Shown: piece by piece, positions 32,490 to 41,117 of the stretch
Layout: each line of letters opens with the position of its first letter
Position numbering within the stretch: the stretch's first letter is position 1
NCBI RefSeq assembly: GCF_004353225.1
Contig: NZ_CP037934.1
Coordinates: forward strand, 2,356,001-2,420,000
DNA: 64,000 bases
Direction: 5' to 3'
Source: Marinobacter sp. JH2
Lineage (GTDB): Bacteria; Pseudomonadota; Gammaproteobacteria; Pseudomonadales; Oleiphilaceae
The notes under the pieces: generated by a model
The model's database searches: none
Told to the model about the DNA's origin: nothing
What the model saw: the letters and a program-made list of their open reading frames with translations, nothing else
Position numbers and translations under genes: made by a program

Positions 32490-33860
32490 ATGAGCAATCA
32501 AACAGCGCTGATCGTAGACGACGAACCAGATATCCGCAGCCTTCTGGAAATCACTCTGGGGCGTATGGGCATTACCACCTACACCGCCGCTGATCTGACC
32601 AGCGCGCGCGCTCTGTTAGAAGAATACAAACCTCAGTTGTGCCTGACAGACATGAACTTGCCAGACGCCAACGGCATTGAACTCGTGCACTGGATCCAAA
32701 AACACAGCCCCAGCACCCCCGTGGCCGTTATTACCGCTTATGGCAGCATGGATACCGCCATTGAATCGCTAAAAGCAGGCGCGTTTGATTTTGTATCCAA
32801 ACCGGTAGAGCTGCCCCGGCTCCGTGAGCTGGTAAACAGTGCGCTAAAACTGTCGGAACCCAAAACCCAAATTACCGCAGAGGCTGACAACCCGGGCCTG
32901 TTGCTAGGCAACTCCCCCGAACTGCGCAAACTTCGCAATCAGACTCGCAAATTGGCTCGCAGCCAGGCACCGGTATTTATAAGTGGCGAATCCGGTAGCG
33001 GTAAAGAACTGGTCGCCCGAATGATCCACCTGCAGGGCCCGCGCGAGGAAGCGCCGTTTATTGCTGTCAACTGTGGCGCGATCCCTTCAGAACTGATGGA
33101 AAGCGAATTCTTCGGCCATAAAAAGGGCAGCTTCACCGGAGCCGTTGAGAACAAAGACGGGCTGTTCCGAAGCGCCGATGGAGGCACCCTCTTCCTCGAC
33201 GAAGTGGCAGATTTACCTCTCGCCATGCAAGTAAAACTGCTGAGGGCCATTCAGGAAAAAGCCGTGCGGCCGGTTGGGGACACAAAAGAGATCCCGGTAG
33301 ACATTCGCGTGCTGAGCGCCACTCACAAGAACCTACCGGAATTGGTGCTGTCCGGAGACTTTCGCCAAGACTTGTTCTATCGCATCAATGTTATCGAACT
33401 GGCCGTACCGGCACTTCGCGAACGACGAGATGATATTCCTCTGCTGGCAGAGCACATACTTGAACGCATTGCCGGAGAGTATGAATGCGATCCAGCCACA
33501 CTGACCTCTACCGCTATCGATCGACTGAAAAGCTACGACTTCCCGGGCAACGTGCGGGAGCTTGAGAACATCTTGGAGCGGGCGTTTACGCTTTGTGATG
33601 AGGACCAAATTGATGCGGAAGACCTGCATCTTGGAAACGGCGTGGCGCACGGCAGCGCCGCGCGAGGGCCTGAGAATGGTGACGAAGGGTTAGTGCCGGA
33701 AGGTGAAATTGATCTGGAAGACTATCTTGAGAGCATCGAACGGCAGGCCATTGAGAAGGCGCTTGAGGCTACGCGCTGGAATAAGACGGCGGCGGCCAAG
33801 AGGTTGGGAATTAGTTTTCGGGCGATGCGGTATCGGTTGAAGAAGTTGGGGATGGAGTGA
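32490..33860 (+). CDS. pilR: Sigma-54-dependent response regulator PilR
   Basis: The 456-residue NtrC-family activator has a receiver domain with DDEPDIR and phosphoacceptor D54 (CLTDMNLPD), an AAA+ domain with Walker A GESGSGKE and the sigma-54 contact loop GSFTGA (a Ser variant of GAFTGA), and a C-terminal Fis-type helix-turn-helix (TAAAKRLGISFRAMRYRLKKL). It activates pilA with RpoN in related bacteria; pilA is not in this window, so the target lies elsewhere. The last 90 bases are G-rich with unusual codons (TTG, GGG). Its stop sits in a hairpin facing fimT. Confidence 0.96.
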   Translation: MSNQTALIVDDEPDIRSLLEITLGRMGITTYTAADLTSARALLEEYKPQLCLTDMNLPDANGIELVHWIQKHSPSTPVAVITAYGSMDTAIESLKAGAFDFVSKPVELPRLRELVNSALKLSEPKTQITAEADNPGLLLGNSPELRKLRNQTRKLARSQAPVFISGESGSGKELVARMIHLQGPREEAPFIAVNCGAIPSELMESEFFGHKKGSFTGAVENKDGLFRSADGGTLFLDEVADLPLAMQVKLLRAIQEKAVRPVGDTKEIPVDIRVLSATHKNLPELVLSGDFRQDLFYRINVIELAVPALRERRDDIPLLAEHILERIAGEYECDPATLTSTAIDRLKSYDFPGNVRELENILERAFTLCDEDQIDAEDLHLGNGVAHGSAARGPENGDEGLVPEGEIDLEDYLESIERQAIEKALEATRWNKTAAAKRLGISFRAMRYRLKKLGME

Positions 33861-33880
33861 GCAGCTCTAGCCACTCCATC
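33851..33880. terminator. Hairpin over the pilR stop codon
   Basis: GATGGAGTG/CACTCCATC, 9 bp, 12-base loop, containing the pilR TGA and lying between convergent pilR and fimT. No U-run, so the terminator call is tentative. Confidence 0.4.
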
Positions 33881-33892
33881 GCTCCCGAAACA

Positions 33893-34540
33893 TTACAGTA
33901 ACGGGCATGTCCCGGCAAAATCAGCATGCTGCATTCGAACCCGGCCACTGATTGAAATAACGAGTTCACGCGCATTCGGAGCTATATCCCGCGCCACACA
34001 CACCCTCAAGCGACCGGCACCAAAGGCTCCGCTGATTCGCTCAGCATGGCCTAGGGGTGAATACACCAACGCAGATCGAAGCGGCCCATTCCCGCTCATC
34101 GAGACATTGCGACCGGCACCAGGAATACGCCCATGCTGTAATACGGTTTCTCCGTTGTCGATATCACCGCTATGATTAGCATCGCGGAAGACAATCCACT
34201 CTCCGCTAGACCAGTCTCCACTGCACCCCGTTGCTGGCTCACCTGCACACAATGAAACTGGCTGTCCTCGCATGACCGAGGCTTCTCTGGCAACCATCAG
34301 TGCACCTCGCGCAGCATTAGTCGCCACAGCCAGCTCGTTTCTCGCCATCATATTGGAAAATGCAGGAATAGCTGTTGCTAGAAGAATAGCCGCAACGGCT
34401 AGTGTGGCCATCAATTCTATCAGAGAAAAACCAGCTGACCGGGAGCGTTTTCGTGAGTTCCGTATTGCTAGCCTAGGACAGTGAGTTCCTAATTTCTCTA
34501 CACGCCCTAGCACCTGGGCTACCCGCTCATCCTTGAGCAT
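33893..34540 (-). CDS. fimT: FimT-type minor pilin (GspH/FimT family)
   Basis: The 215-residue prepilin has the cleavage site G37-F38 followed by SLIELM and a hydrophobic helix. The GspH/FimT domain includes GEWIVFRDANHSGDIDNGETVL. The C-terminus holds G199-RV-R202, matching the GRxR DNA-binding motif reported for FimT proteins that act in natural transformation; I infer a DNA-uptake role. AAGGAGG lies 5 bases before ATG 34538-34540, which fixes an unusually long 37-residue leader. The gene lies at the far end of the minor-pilin cluster, 76 bp after pilE, and is convergent with pilR. It could also be read with the pil operon. Confidence 0.82.
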   Translation of the reverse strand: MLKDERVAQVLGRVEKLGTHCPRLAIRNSRKRSRSAGFSLIELMATLAVAAILLATAIPAFSNMMARNELAVATNAARGALMVAREASVMRGQPVSLCAGEPATGCSGDWSSGEWIVFRDANHSGDIDNGETVLQHGRIPGAGRNVSMSGNGPLRSALVYSPLGHAERISGAFGAGRLRVCVARDIAPNARELVISISGRVRMQHADFAGTCPLL

Positions 34541-34615
34541 TAAAACCTCCTTATCGTGAAAATATCGAGAGCCTTCCTGGCGCCCGGTCGTCAAAGCCGT
34601 TAGTTGATTTGTTCT

Positions 34616-35152
34616 CTACCAACAATCAGCAACAGTACCCTTAGAAGCACCACGCGTTCCTTTTTCATCCAGCGTCAAATTGCCACAGACAGAACCGTCT
34701 CGATCTGCTTGAGCACTCTTAGGAACAGCCCTTAGCAAATAGCCCGTTCTGCTGAGCTTTTTGGAGGGGACCTTATAGCTGTAATCGTTACCTGTTTGCG
34801 CTTGAGTCATACAATCAAGCTCCAGCTTATTTTTAGCTGCGACTAAGGGGTTATCCGCTCCTGCCAGGTCTTTGTCATACCGCATATTTGTCGTGTAAAA
34901 GCGCTCCATAAAGCTCGCTTGTTCTACCAAACACGCAGCTGCTGCCGCTCGCTTGGTTTTCACCACCTGACTGGTGTACGACGGGTAAGCGATCGCCGCA
35001 ATAATCCCGATGATCGCTACCACAATCATTAATTCGATCAAGGTAAATCCGGACTCAGCGCCGCGGTGCCGAAGGTTCGGCATCGCGGCGACTTGGGCAT
35101 TCAAACCCGAGCGAGCAGGAGTGGAGCTGTTTTTCGCTATATCCAACTGCAT
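34616..35152 (-). CDS. pilE: Type IV pilus minor pilin PilE
   Basis: The 178-residue prepilin has the processing site G35-F36 followed by TLIELMIVVAIIGIIAAIAYPSY, including the conserved Glu5. The globular part contains Cys residues in ACLVEQASF, ELDCMTQ, SVCGNL and VADCW that may pair. GGAGAG precedes ATG 35150-35152, while the later in-frame ATG (MPNLRHRG) has no ribosome site, so the 35-residue leader appears real. PilE joins the PilVWX-FimU priming complex in P. aeruginosa. The pilY2 gene found next to pilE there is absent: only 19 bases separate it from pilY1. Confidence 0.92.
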   Translation of the reverse strand: MQLDIAKNSSTPARSGLNAQVAAMPNLRHRGAESGFTLIELMIVVAIIGIIAAIAYPSYTSQVVKTKRAAAAACLVEQASFMERFYTTNMRYDKDLAGADNPLVAAKNKLELDCMTQAQTGNDYSYKVPSKKLSRTGYLLRAVPKSAQADRDGSVCGNLTLDEKGTRGASKGTVADCW

Positions 35153-35171
35153 GTAACTCTCCGTTCCTGCG

Positions 35172-38100
35172 TTAGTTGATAATTTCGTGCCAATTTAAAC
35201 GCTGCGACCCGCTGGCGCCCATGGTCGTTTCCATACTCACATCACTGGAATCGAGCGCAGACCCGAAAAGTCGAACATTGCCGCTACTTGTTTTCAATGC
35301 CGAGAAAACCCCAGCCATCCCAACTTTATATCGCTCACCGTTATAGTGATAAAGCTTGCCGCCGATGGTTACTGTGTCCTTGGAGTCTATTGATCCGTCC
35401 CCGTCAGCATCCAAGACTGGCTCTTCAGGATTCGCACCGGAGAACGGGTCTACAATTAACGTGGCGCCTGCTGGCGAAGTATCACAAGGGCTGCTTGATT
35501 TCGGTATCAGAGTGTTTACGACAAGCCTACCTGCAATTAACTGCGTCTGGTAAACAATACGCTCGCCCTCCTTTCCGTTCGCTGGAGACTCAAGATCCAT
35601 ATACCAACCAGCATCACCGTCTGTTGTTAAATCTGAAAATTCACCATCACTGGTGACCCTATAGACACCTCCGGTAGTGTTCTTCTCAGCAATGATCTCA
35701 CGTTCTTGTAAGTTGTTGCGCGTATCCGATGCTTTAGCTTCCGAAAAGCCCGAAGGGCCTGCTAGTGCTCGTAGCCCATACCAAGTCTGCACCTTTGGAC
35801 TATTCTCCAAGATATCGGACTTAGTCAGGTAGCGACCTGTCCCGAAGAACACCCAAATGGCCCCCGTATCCGGATTTTGGGTGGCGTACATGTCGGCAGT
35901 AATGGGCTGACGATTACCATCGCTATCCTTCGCTATGTAGATTGGCTGGCTAACACTGCCCCCATTTGCGCTTAATTCGAATCGCCAAACATTACCCTGG
36001 AGGTCACCCGCAAACGCATATTCACTAACACCATCCGTGTCATTATTTTGGATAACATATGGCGCTGAAAGGCCATTATTGCCTGCTGTACCTGCTGCGT
36101 AGACCTTAAGATCACCTGTTTTAAGATCAAACTGTAACAGAGCAGCTTTGCCATTTTCGCTATTGGGTCCATTACCCAAATGTGCAACCCACTTTCCTGT
36201 GCCTTTTTTACCTTGAGTACTTTCCGCAATCAAAGAAATCGTGGGACGTCCCAAGGCCATACCAATCCACTCATCGTTTGATTTTCCATCTCCTGCAGAA
36301 CGCTCCCAGAGAATCGCATCGTCGGCTTTCTGGGGATCTGAAAGATCGGCTGGATTTGTTATGTCCAACGCATAGACAGTTCGTGACGTTCCTCGCCCTG
36401 TTGTTCCTACTAAAATGGTCTTCCAAGCGCCATCGATATAGACGTTCTGGGTTGTCAATTTACCGTCATTGTAAAACTGATGCGGTATGGGCTGGGTACC
36501 ATCAACTGGGTTGTATACACCATATTCGGGGTTCGCAATTCGAGCTAAAGACGCATCCCCTGTGCCACCTACAACTGCTCCAGGAATATAGGCAAAGATC
36601 TCGTTACCTGTTTCAGCATCGAACGCGTGAAGCATACCATCGTTAGCGGCAACGTATGCGACAGGTGTGCGTCCAGAATTATCTGTAACAAATGTTTTAT
36701 AGTCATCCGTGCCACTCAAACCATCGAAGTATGTCTCGTCGAGAACATGCTTATAGAGATTAGGCTTCGGATCACCAATTAAAACAGGAGTAGAGTTTAC
36801 GATGTCTCCCAATACCGTATCGCGCTTACGCAAAGCTATTGTAAGCGGCTGAACTGCGGAGCCTTCATACGATTGATCGCCACGAAGGTAATTAACAATA
36901 TGGCTACCCCATGCAGCCCCTTTCGGGTCTGATGAATAAAGATTATCCCCCAAGATATCTAAATAGCCGCTTAACTCTGATGCCTTAAATTCTACCGGGT
37001 CACCGGCTGAATCTATCGTCCAAATATTTCTATCTGCAGCTACAGGTAGTTGTTCCGAAGCTCGCCAAGCGTCAACACTGAACGTGTCAGTAGTCGAGTC
37101 ATAGCTCACAGCCTTCAGATCTCCCGTCCAGGAGCCTGTCATGTAGCTGGAACTGAACTGCTTAGTATTCGACGTCAATGTTTCTCCGCCACTAAAGGTT
37201 GGAGAGCCCCCGGCGCCAGGCGCTGCTGCTATATCGGCTAGCGCTTTCTTAAGCCCATCTGCGAATTGCTGGGGATTACGAGCGGAGAAAAAGTCGCCGC
37301 GACCATTAACCGCCGCATGCGCTAAGTCAGCAATCTCATCGCTTCCCCAGTCAAATTTGCTTTTATCAATCGAACCAACGTTTCCAGTACGAGCCCAATT
37401 AAAGATATCGGCTAAGCTCCCTCCAGCACTGTCAGCCAATACGGGCTCGACACCTAAGCCTATCGTAAACGTGCTCATATGCTGCCAGTTGGCACTATCT
37501 CGACTCGTAACCGGCACATCATCTTTCAAGTTCGACCTTAAATCGGCTTTCCAGTATTTTAACGCCACGTCAGCTAGGGAGTTGGATTGACCACTACCAT
37601 TGAACGGCTTAGCCTCGCCGCTATCCTGATTACCAACACTTGGACTATTACCATTCCAATAACCGTCACTCATCAGGATTGAGAATGACTGCCGACAAGA
37701 ATACTGACTGCTGTCATATGTGCCCTGATCGTCGTAGCCGACTTCCCATGGTTGATTTTCGTTTTTAAAGTATTCCCCAACAGACACCAATGCTCTTCGT
37801 AAAGGAGTGCCGCCGAACGAGGATCCATTATAAAAACTACTGTTTGCTCTTAGCTCCGCAAGCCAACTATATAAGCCCGAACGACTTCCTGGCGCAGACG
37901 TATCGCCAAAAGGTTTTACTTTGCTTATGTACGCGTAGCTATCACCATAGACCGGGTTGGTTAAATAATCGTCGTTATCATTAGATCCATAAGTCCCGCC
38001 ATTTATCGAGCCAAACCCCACCCGAAATGCAGGATCCAGAGTAACAAAAGCGTTCATTACCCCGGCTTTGGATGCAAAAACTCTTGTGCGGTAATAAGCA

Positions 38101-38912
38101 AACCAGTTCGCAATATTTTCGCCAGCCTCTACTCCAGAGGGCGCTGCAGTCCCTGAGGTATCGTCAGCATCTACACAAACTCCGCTCATACTGTTTGGTT
38201 TCTCTGAGCACCTATCCGACACCAACACCTCATTCCCATTCTGTTTAGTATAGGCGAACGCTCCAAACCTCGATTTCTCATAGTAATAATAAGTTGTCCC
38301 ATTCACCCTGCGAGTCGTATAAAAGAGGTGAGCCAAATCATTTCGTTCGCTGCTGGAATAACAATAGTCATTGTTCCATCCACTTTGGGTTGTCCCACTG
38401 GGGCAGCTTTCACCGCCAAACTTTCCAAAATAGAAGGATTTAAAAGGCGAGCGCCATGCTGGAATAAATTTACTTTCAGAAGAGTTGTCGTACCCGTTTA
38501 AAGGAGCATCGGGAAATGTCGTTATTGCCGGATACCGTCCACCATCAGCCTTAAAGGGGGCTAAATATGTGACAGAAGGATCGTAATAAACTCGGTTCAC
38601 GGATGGCGCGCGCCAGCTCGTACTAGACCAGTTTCCACTCAAATTTGGCATATAATCAAATGCCATCGAGCCAGAATCATCCAGCATCAGAACTATATTA
38701 GGTGGCAAGGGATCACTGACGATCAATGGACTCTGGTCGACATCAACACTGTCCACTGCCGCCTGAACGCTGAACATAGGTAAAATAGCAAGAAAAATTG
38801 CCACAACCATCCGCCGCGCGTTCACCATGCCAGCATCCTCAGCACGTTTACGGCAAAAAAGTGCGTATACTTGGCGTAAAGTGCGCTCTATTATTTGTCT
38901 GAAATTTTTCAT
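35172..38912 (-). CDS. pilY1: Type IV pilus tip adhesin/assembly factor PilY1
   Basis: The 1,246-residue exported protein has a long basic prefix, a signal helix (about 36-49, ending SVQA), a von Willebrand A-like domain with the MIDAS DxSxS at D78-S82, and a C-terminal beta-propeller starting near residue 670 (VAANDGMLHAFDAETG). An RGD triplet lies at 677-679. A calcium-loop-like NDTDGVSE precedes GDLQGNVWRF, and another Asp loop DADGDGSIDSKD begins near 1168. PilY1 sits at the pilus tip and modulates extension and adhesion. ATG 38910-38912 is chosen because AGGAG is 9 bases upstream; the ATG three codons earlier abuts it. The gene is AT-richer than its surroundings. Confidence 0.95.
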   Translation of the reverse strand: MKNFRQIIERTLRQVYALFCRKRAEDAGMVNARRMVVAIFLAILPMFSVQAAVDSVDVDQSPLIVSDPLPPNIVLMLDDSGSMAFDYMPNLSGNWSSTSWRAPSVNRVYYDPSVTYLAPFKADGGRYPAITTFPDAPLNGYDNSSESKFIPAWRSPFKSFYFGKFGGESCPSGTTQSGWNNDYCYSSSERNDLAHLFYTTRRVNGTTYYYYEKSRFGAFAYTKQNGNEVLVSDRCSEKPNSMSGVCVDADDTSGTAAPSGVEAGENIANWFAYYRTRVFASKAGVMNAFVTLDPAFRVGFGSINGGTYGSNDNDDYLTNPVYGDSYAYISKVKPFGDTSAPGSRSGLYSWLAELRANSSFYNGSSFGGTPLRRALVSVGEYFKNENQPWEVGYDDQGTYDSSQYSCRQSFSILMSDGYWNGNSPSVGNQDSGEAKPFNGSGQSNSLADVALKYWKADLRSNLKDDVPVTSRDSANWQHMSTFTIGLGVEPVLADSAGGSLADIFNWARTGNVGSIDKSKFDWGSDEIADLAHAAVNGRGDFFSARNPQQFADGLKKALADIAAAPGAGGSPTFSGGETLTSNTKQFSSSYMTGSWTGDLKAVSYDSTTDTFSVDAWRASEQLPVAADRNIWTIDSAGDPVEFKASELSGYLDILGDNLYSSDPKGAAWGSHIVNYLRGDQSYEGSAVQPLTIALRKRDTVLGDIVNSTPVLIGDPKPNLYKHVLDETYFDGLSGTDDYKTFVTDNSGRTPVAYVAANDGMLHAFDAETGNEIFAYIPGAVVGGTGDASLARIANPEYGVYNPVDGTQPIPHQFYNDGKLTTQNVYIDGAWKTILVGTTGRGTSRTVYALDITNPADLSDPQKADDAILWERSAGDGKSNDEWIGMALGRPTISLIAESTQGKKGTGKWVAHLGNGPNSENGKAALLQFDLKTGDLKVYAAGTAGNNGLSAPYVIQNNDTDGVSEYAFAGDLQGNVWRFELSANGGSVSQPIYIAKDSDGNRQPITADMYATQNPDTGAIWVFFGTGRYLTKSDILENSPKVQTWYGLRALAGPSGFSEAKASDTRNNLQEREIIAEKNTTGGVYRVTSDGEFSDLTTDGDAGWYMDLESPANGKEGERIVYQTQLIAGRLVVNTLIPKSSSPCDTSPAGATLIVDPFSGANPEEPVLDADGDGSIDSKDTVTIGGKLYHYNGERYKVGMAGVFSALKTSSGNVRLFGSALDSSDVSMETTMGASGSQRLNWHEIIN

Positions 38913-38924
38913 AACGGACATCTC

Positions 38925-39506
38925 CTACATCCGGTAGGTCGCTTGAAGGACGACCTGTGCGCGTTCAGCGTTTATCGCCGCAGTGGGATCAAGCGCCCGC
39001 GCGGTGATGCGGTAACAAGTACCTTGATTGGTTAGCTGGGTGCCCCCTGGGCCCCCTTCGTTCTGATCGGTAGTTCCGGTAAAGCCCGTTCCAGCTCCTG
39101 TGGATGAACAATCACCTAACAGTTGCACGACGAATTGCGGGGGGTTAGCCGAATCGATGGCAGTAAATTCGGTTTGCCCCGTTCCTTTGGCAATTGATTG
39201 CCATAAACTATTCGTAATCTGACCACTGGGATTAGAAACACAGCTTTTATCGCTGCAGTCCAATTCCGCCGAATTTGCTGCGATTTGGGCTTCCCACGTC
39301 TGCCGGTTACCCGTAAATGCTCGTGCCCCCATAATCAACGCTGCTTCTGCAGCTTGAAAGCCCGTTTCGCGATCATAAGCACCGCCAGCCATTCGCTCCT
39401 GAAGTATTGTGCCCCGCATTCCAGCAAGGCCGACAAGTGTGACAACAACCAGCAGCACAAGAGACACCATAAGAGCCATGCCTTGCTGTTGGTGATGGGT
39501 GTTCAT
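38925..39506 (-). CDS. pilX: Type IV pilus minor pilin PilX
   Basis: The 193-residue prepilin has the short leader MNTHHQQQG followed by MALMVSLVLLVVVTLVGLAG and then LQERMAGGAYDRETGFQAAEAAL, the PilX signature. Position 5 of the mature protein is not Glu, typical of PilX/GspK-like tip pilins. ATG 39504-39506 is preferred because it gives this leader; an upstream ATG 11 codons earlier lacks a clear ribosome site, and the chosen one has only a weak site. Stop and pilY1 start are 12 bases apart. Confidence 0.88.
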   Translation of the reverse strand: MNTHHQQQGMALMVSLVLLVVVTLVGLAGMRGTILQERMAGGAYDRETGFQAAEAALIMGARAFTGNRQTWEAQIAANSAELDCSDKSCVSNPSGQITNSLWQSIAKGTGQTEFTAIDSANPPQFVVQLLGDCSSTGAGTGFTGTTDQNEGGPGGTQLTNQGTCYRITARALDPTAAINAERAQVVLQATYRM

Positions 39507-39556
39507 ATCCACAATTTCTTTCCTTCGCTCGGATATCATATGTGACCGCTCAACTT

Positions 39557-40579
39557 TTAATTAATATTCAGCCGGTTACGAAGGGCCACCGTTGAGGTAA
39601 AAGTGCGCTGAAGCGGCTGATTGTCGGTACCCGCCGCCGCACCCGGCTGGGTTCCGCCACTCTGCACCGTTAGTGCAAACCGAACCGAATCGACGTTTTC
39701 CCAGTTACCCACGTTCCCCGCAGTGACAAAAGCGTTTCCACCTTGTTCATGGTATAACACCGTCATACCCCAAACCCCCCTCACCATTTCCGCTACAGTG
39801 GATGTTGTACTTTGGCCTCGGCCAAAGCGGTATAGCGACCGCCCTCCAGCATCATTGGCTCCGATGTACCAAATATAGTTTGTGGGTAACGCAAGATATG
39901 ACGTGGGGCTGAAAGTATTACAAAACCCACCAGAAGGCTGTTGCGGTACGGGATGGTTCAAACACTTTGTTTGATTACCGGGCTTTTCTGAGTTTCCTTT
40001 GGTGTGCACCACCGTTTTTTTGGAATTAAAATTTGCGACCTGAAACATGGTGGCTTTATCAACATCACAGAGCATCAGAACATCACCCTTGCTTATCGCT
40101 GTGGTTTCATTTTGCAGTTTAACGCTCGCTTGAGGTCCATCCATCGAGTCTATAGCTAACCCGGTATTTCTGGCGCTTGCCAAACGAATAGCGCCACCGG
40201 TCACCGGCTGCCCTGCGCCGCTGCTAGGCAACCCAGCAACCGTTGTAGCATCGTCCCATCCTTGAATTGGCGTATTATTGTCGAGCATTGGATCGCCATT
40301 GGCATTCAGCACACTATCAACGTTAGCGGTACCACAAGGATTAGCCCCCGCCGCCCTAATTTCTCTTGCCAGAAACTCGAACGAAGTACGAGCTCCCTCC
40401 TGCACTTCACCCAAAGCCACATTGCTGCGATAGGCGGTCTGATTGGCCAGAAACACACTGCCCACCCCAGCAACAACGAGCAAACCGAGCACAAGAGCGA
40501 TCATTAACTCGACCAGAGTAAAGCCAGCAGCTCCCCGTGGCTGAACCGAAATCTGACTGTATGGTTTGCTCGTCATCAT
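39557..40579 (-). CDS. pilW: Type IV pilus minor pilin PilW
   Basis: The 340-residue prepilin is processed at G19-F20 before TLVELMIALVLGLLVVAGVGSVF, then the N-terminal pilin helix continues VQEGARTSFEFLAREIRAAG, diagnostic of PilW. The large globular domain has Cys pairs (NPCG, CNTFSP). Its ATG overlaps the pilV stop codon as ATGA, so translation is coupled. It is part of the PilVWX-FimU-PilE initiation complex that primes pilus assembly. Confidence 0.93.
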   Translation of the reverse strand: MMTSKPYSQISVQPRGAAGFTLVELMIALVLGLLVVAGVGSVFLANQTAYRSNVALGEVQEGARTSFEFLAREIRAAGANPCGTANVDSVLNANGDPMLDNNTPIQGWDDATTVAGLPSSGAGQPVTGGAIRLASARNTGLAIDSMDGPQASVKLQNETTAISKGDVLMLCDVDKATMFQVANFNSKKTVVHTKGNSEKPGNQTKCLNHPVPQQPSGGFCNTFSPTSYLALPTNYIWYIGANDAGGRSLYRFGRGQSTTSTVAEMVRGVWGMTVLYHEQGGNAFVTAGNVGNWENVDSVRFALTVQSGGTQPGAAAGTDNQPLQRTFTSTVALRNRLNIN

Positions 40580-41076
40580 AATTTCGCTCGCGTGATCATG
40601 GTTTGGCCGGCTACACCGCCTGTCGCCCGTTCGTCGTTAAAGGTAATGGTGATCGTGTAATTACCGCCTCCGTCAGCCGCAATCTCACCTTCCGTACCCG
40701 GCCCCATCAAACTTCCGAGGTCATCGCACCATTGATTCTGGTTCAATTTAGCCAATGCGCTTCCCTTCGTTGCCACAGAACAATCACCCGGAGCTGCCCA
40801 GTCTGAGGGAACAGTCACTTTCAATCCGTCGTAATCACCGTCTCGAACGCCGGTTAAATCAACCCTCATAGCGTCTACAATCGAGTAACTCGCAATCGTT
40901 CCTATGCTGCGGACCATGGCGCTGTTGTTATTACTGAGCGCTTTTGACTGCAGTGCAGCCATGCCCAAAAAACCAATCGACAGCACAAGAACAGCAATCA
41001 ACACTTCGATCAAGCCGACGCCTGTCTGCCGACCACGGCACTCCGCTCGATGTCGCACTACTGTATGATTGGCCAT
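40576..41076 (-). CDS. pilV: Type IV pilus minor pilin PilV
   Basis: The 166-residue prepilin has cleavage site G19-V20 before GLIEVLIAVLVLSIGFLGMAALQ, the PilV signature, then SNNNSAMVRSIGTIASYSIVDAMR. GGAG lies 8 bases before ATG 41074-41076. Longer starts upstream overlap fimU and lack such a site, though one could be used for coupling. A four-base overlap with pilW follows. Confidence 0.9.
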   Translation of the reverse strand: MANHTVVRHRAECRGRQTGVGLIEVLIAVLVLSIGFLGMAALQSKALSNNNSAMVRSIGTIASYSIVDAMRVDLTGVRDGDYDGLKVTVPSDWAAPGDCSVATKGSALAKLNQNQWCDDLGSLMGPGTEGEIAADGGGNYTITITFNDERATGGVAGQTMITRAKL

Positions 41077-41117
41077 ACGCAACACTCCACTCTGACGAAC
41101 ATCCTTCATAAACCAGC

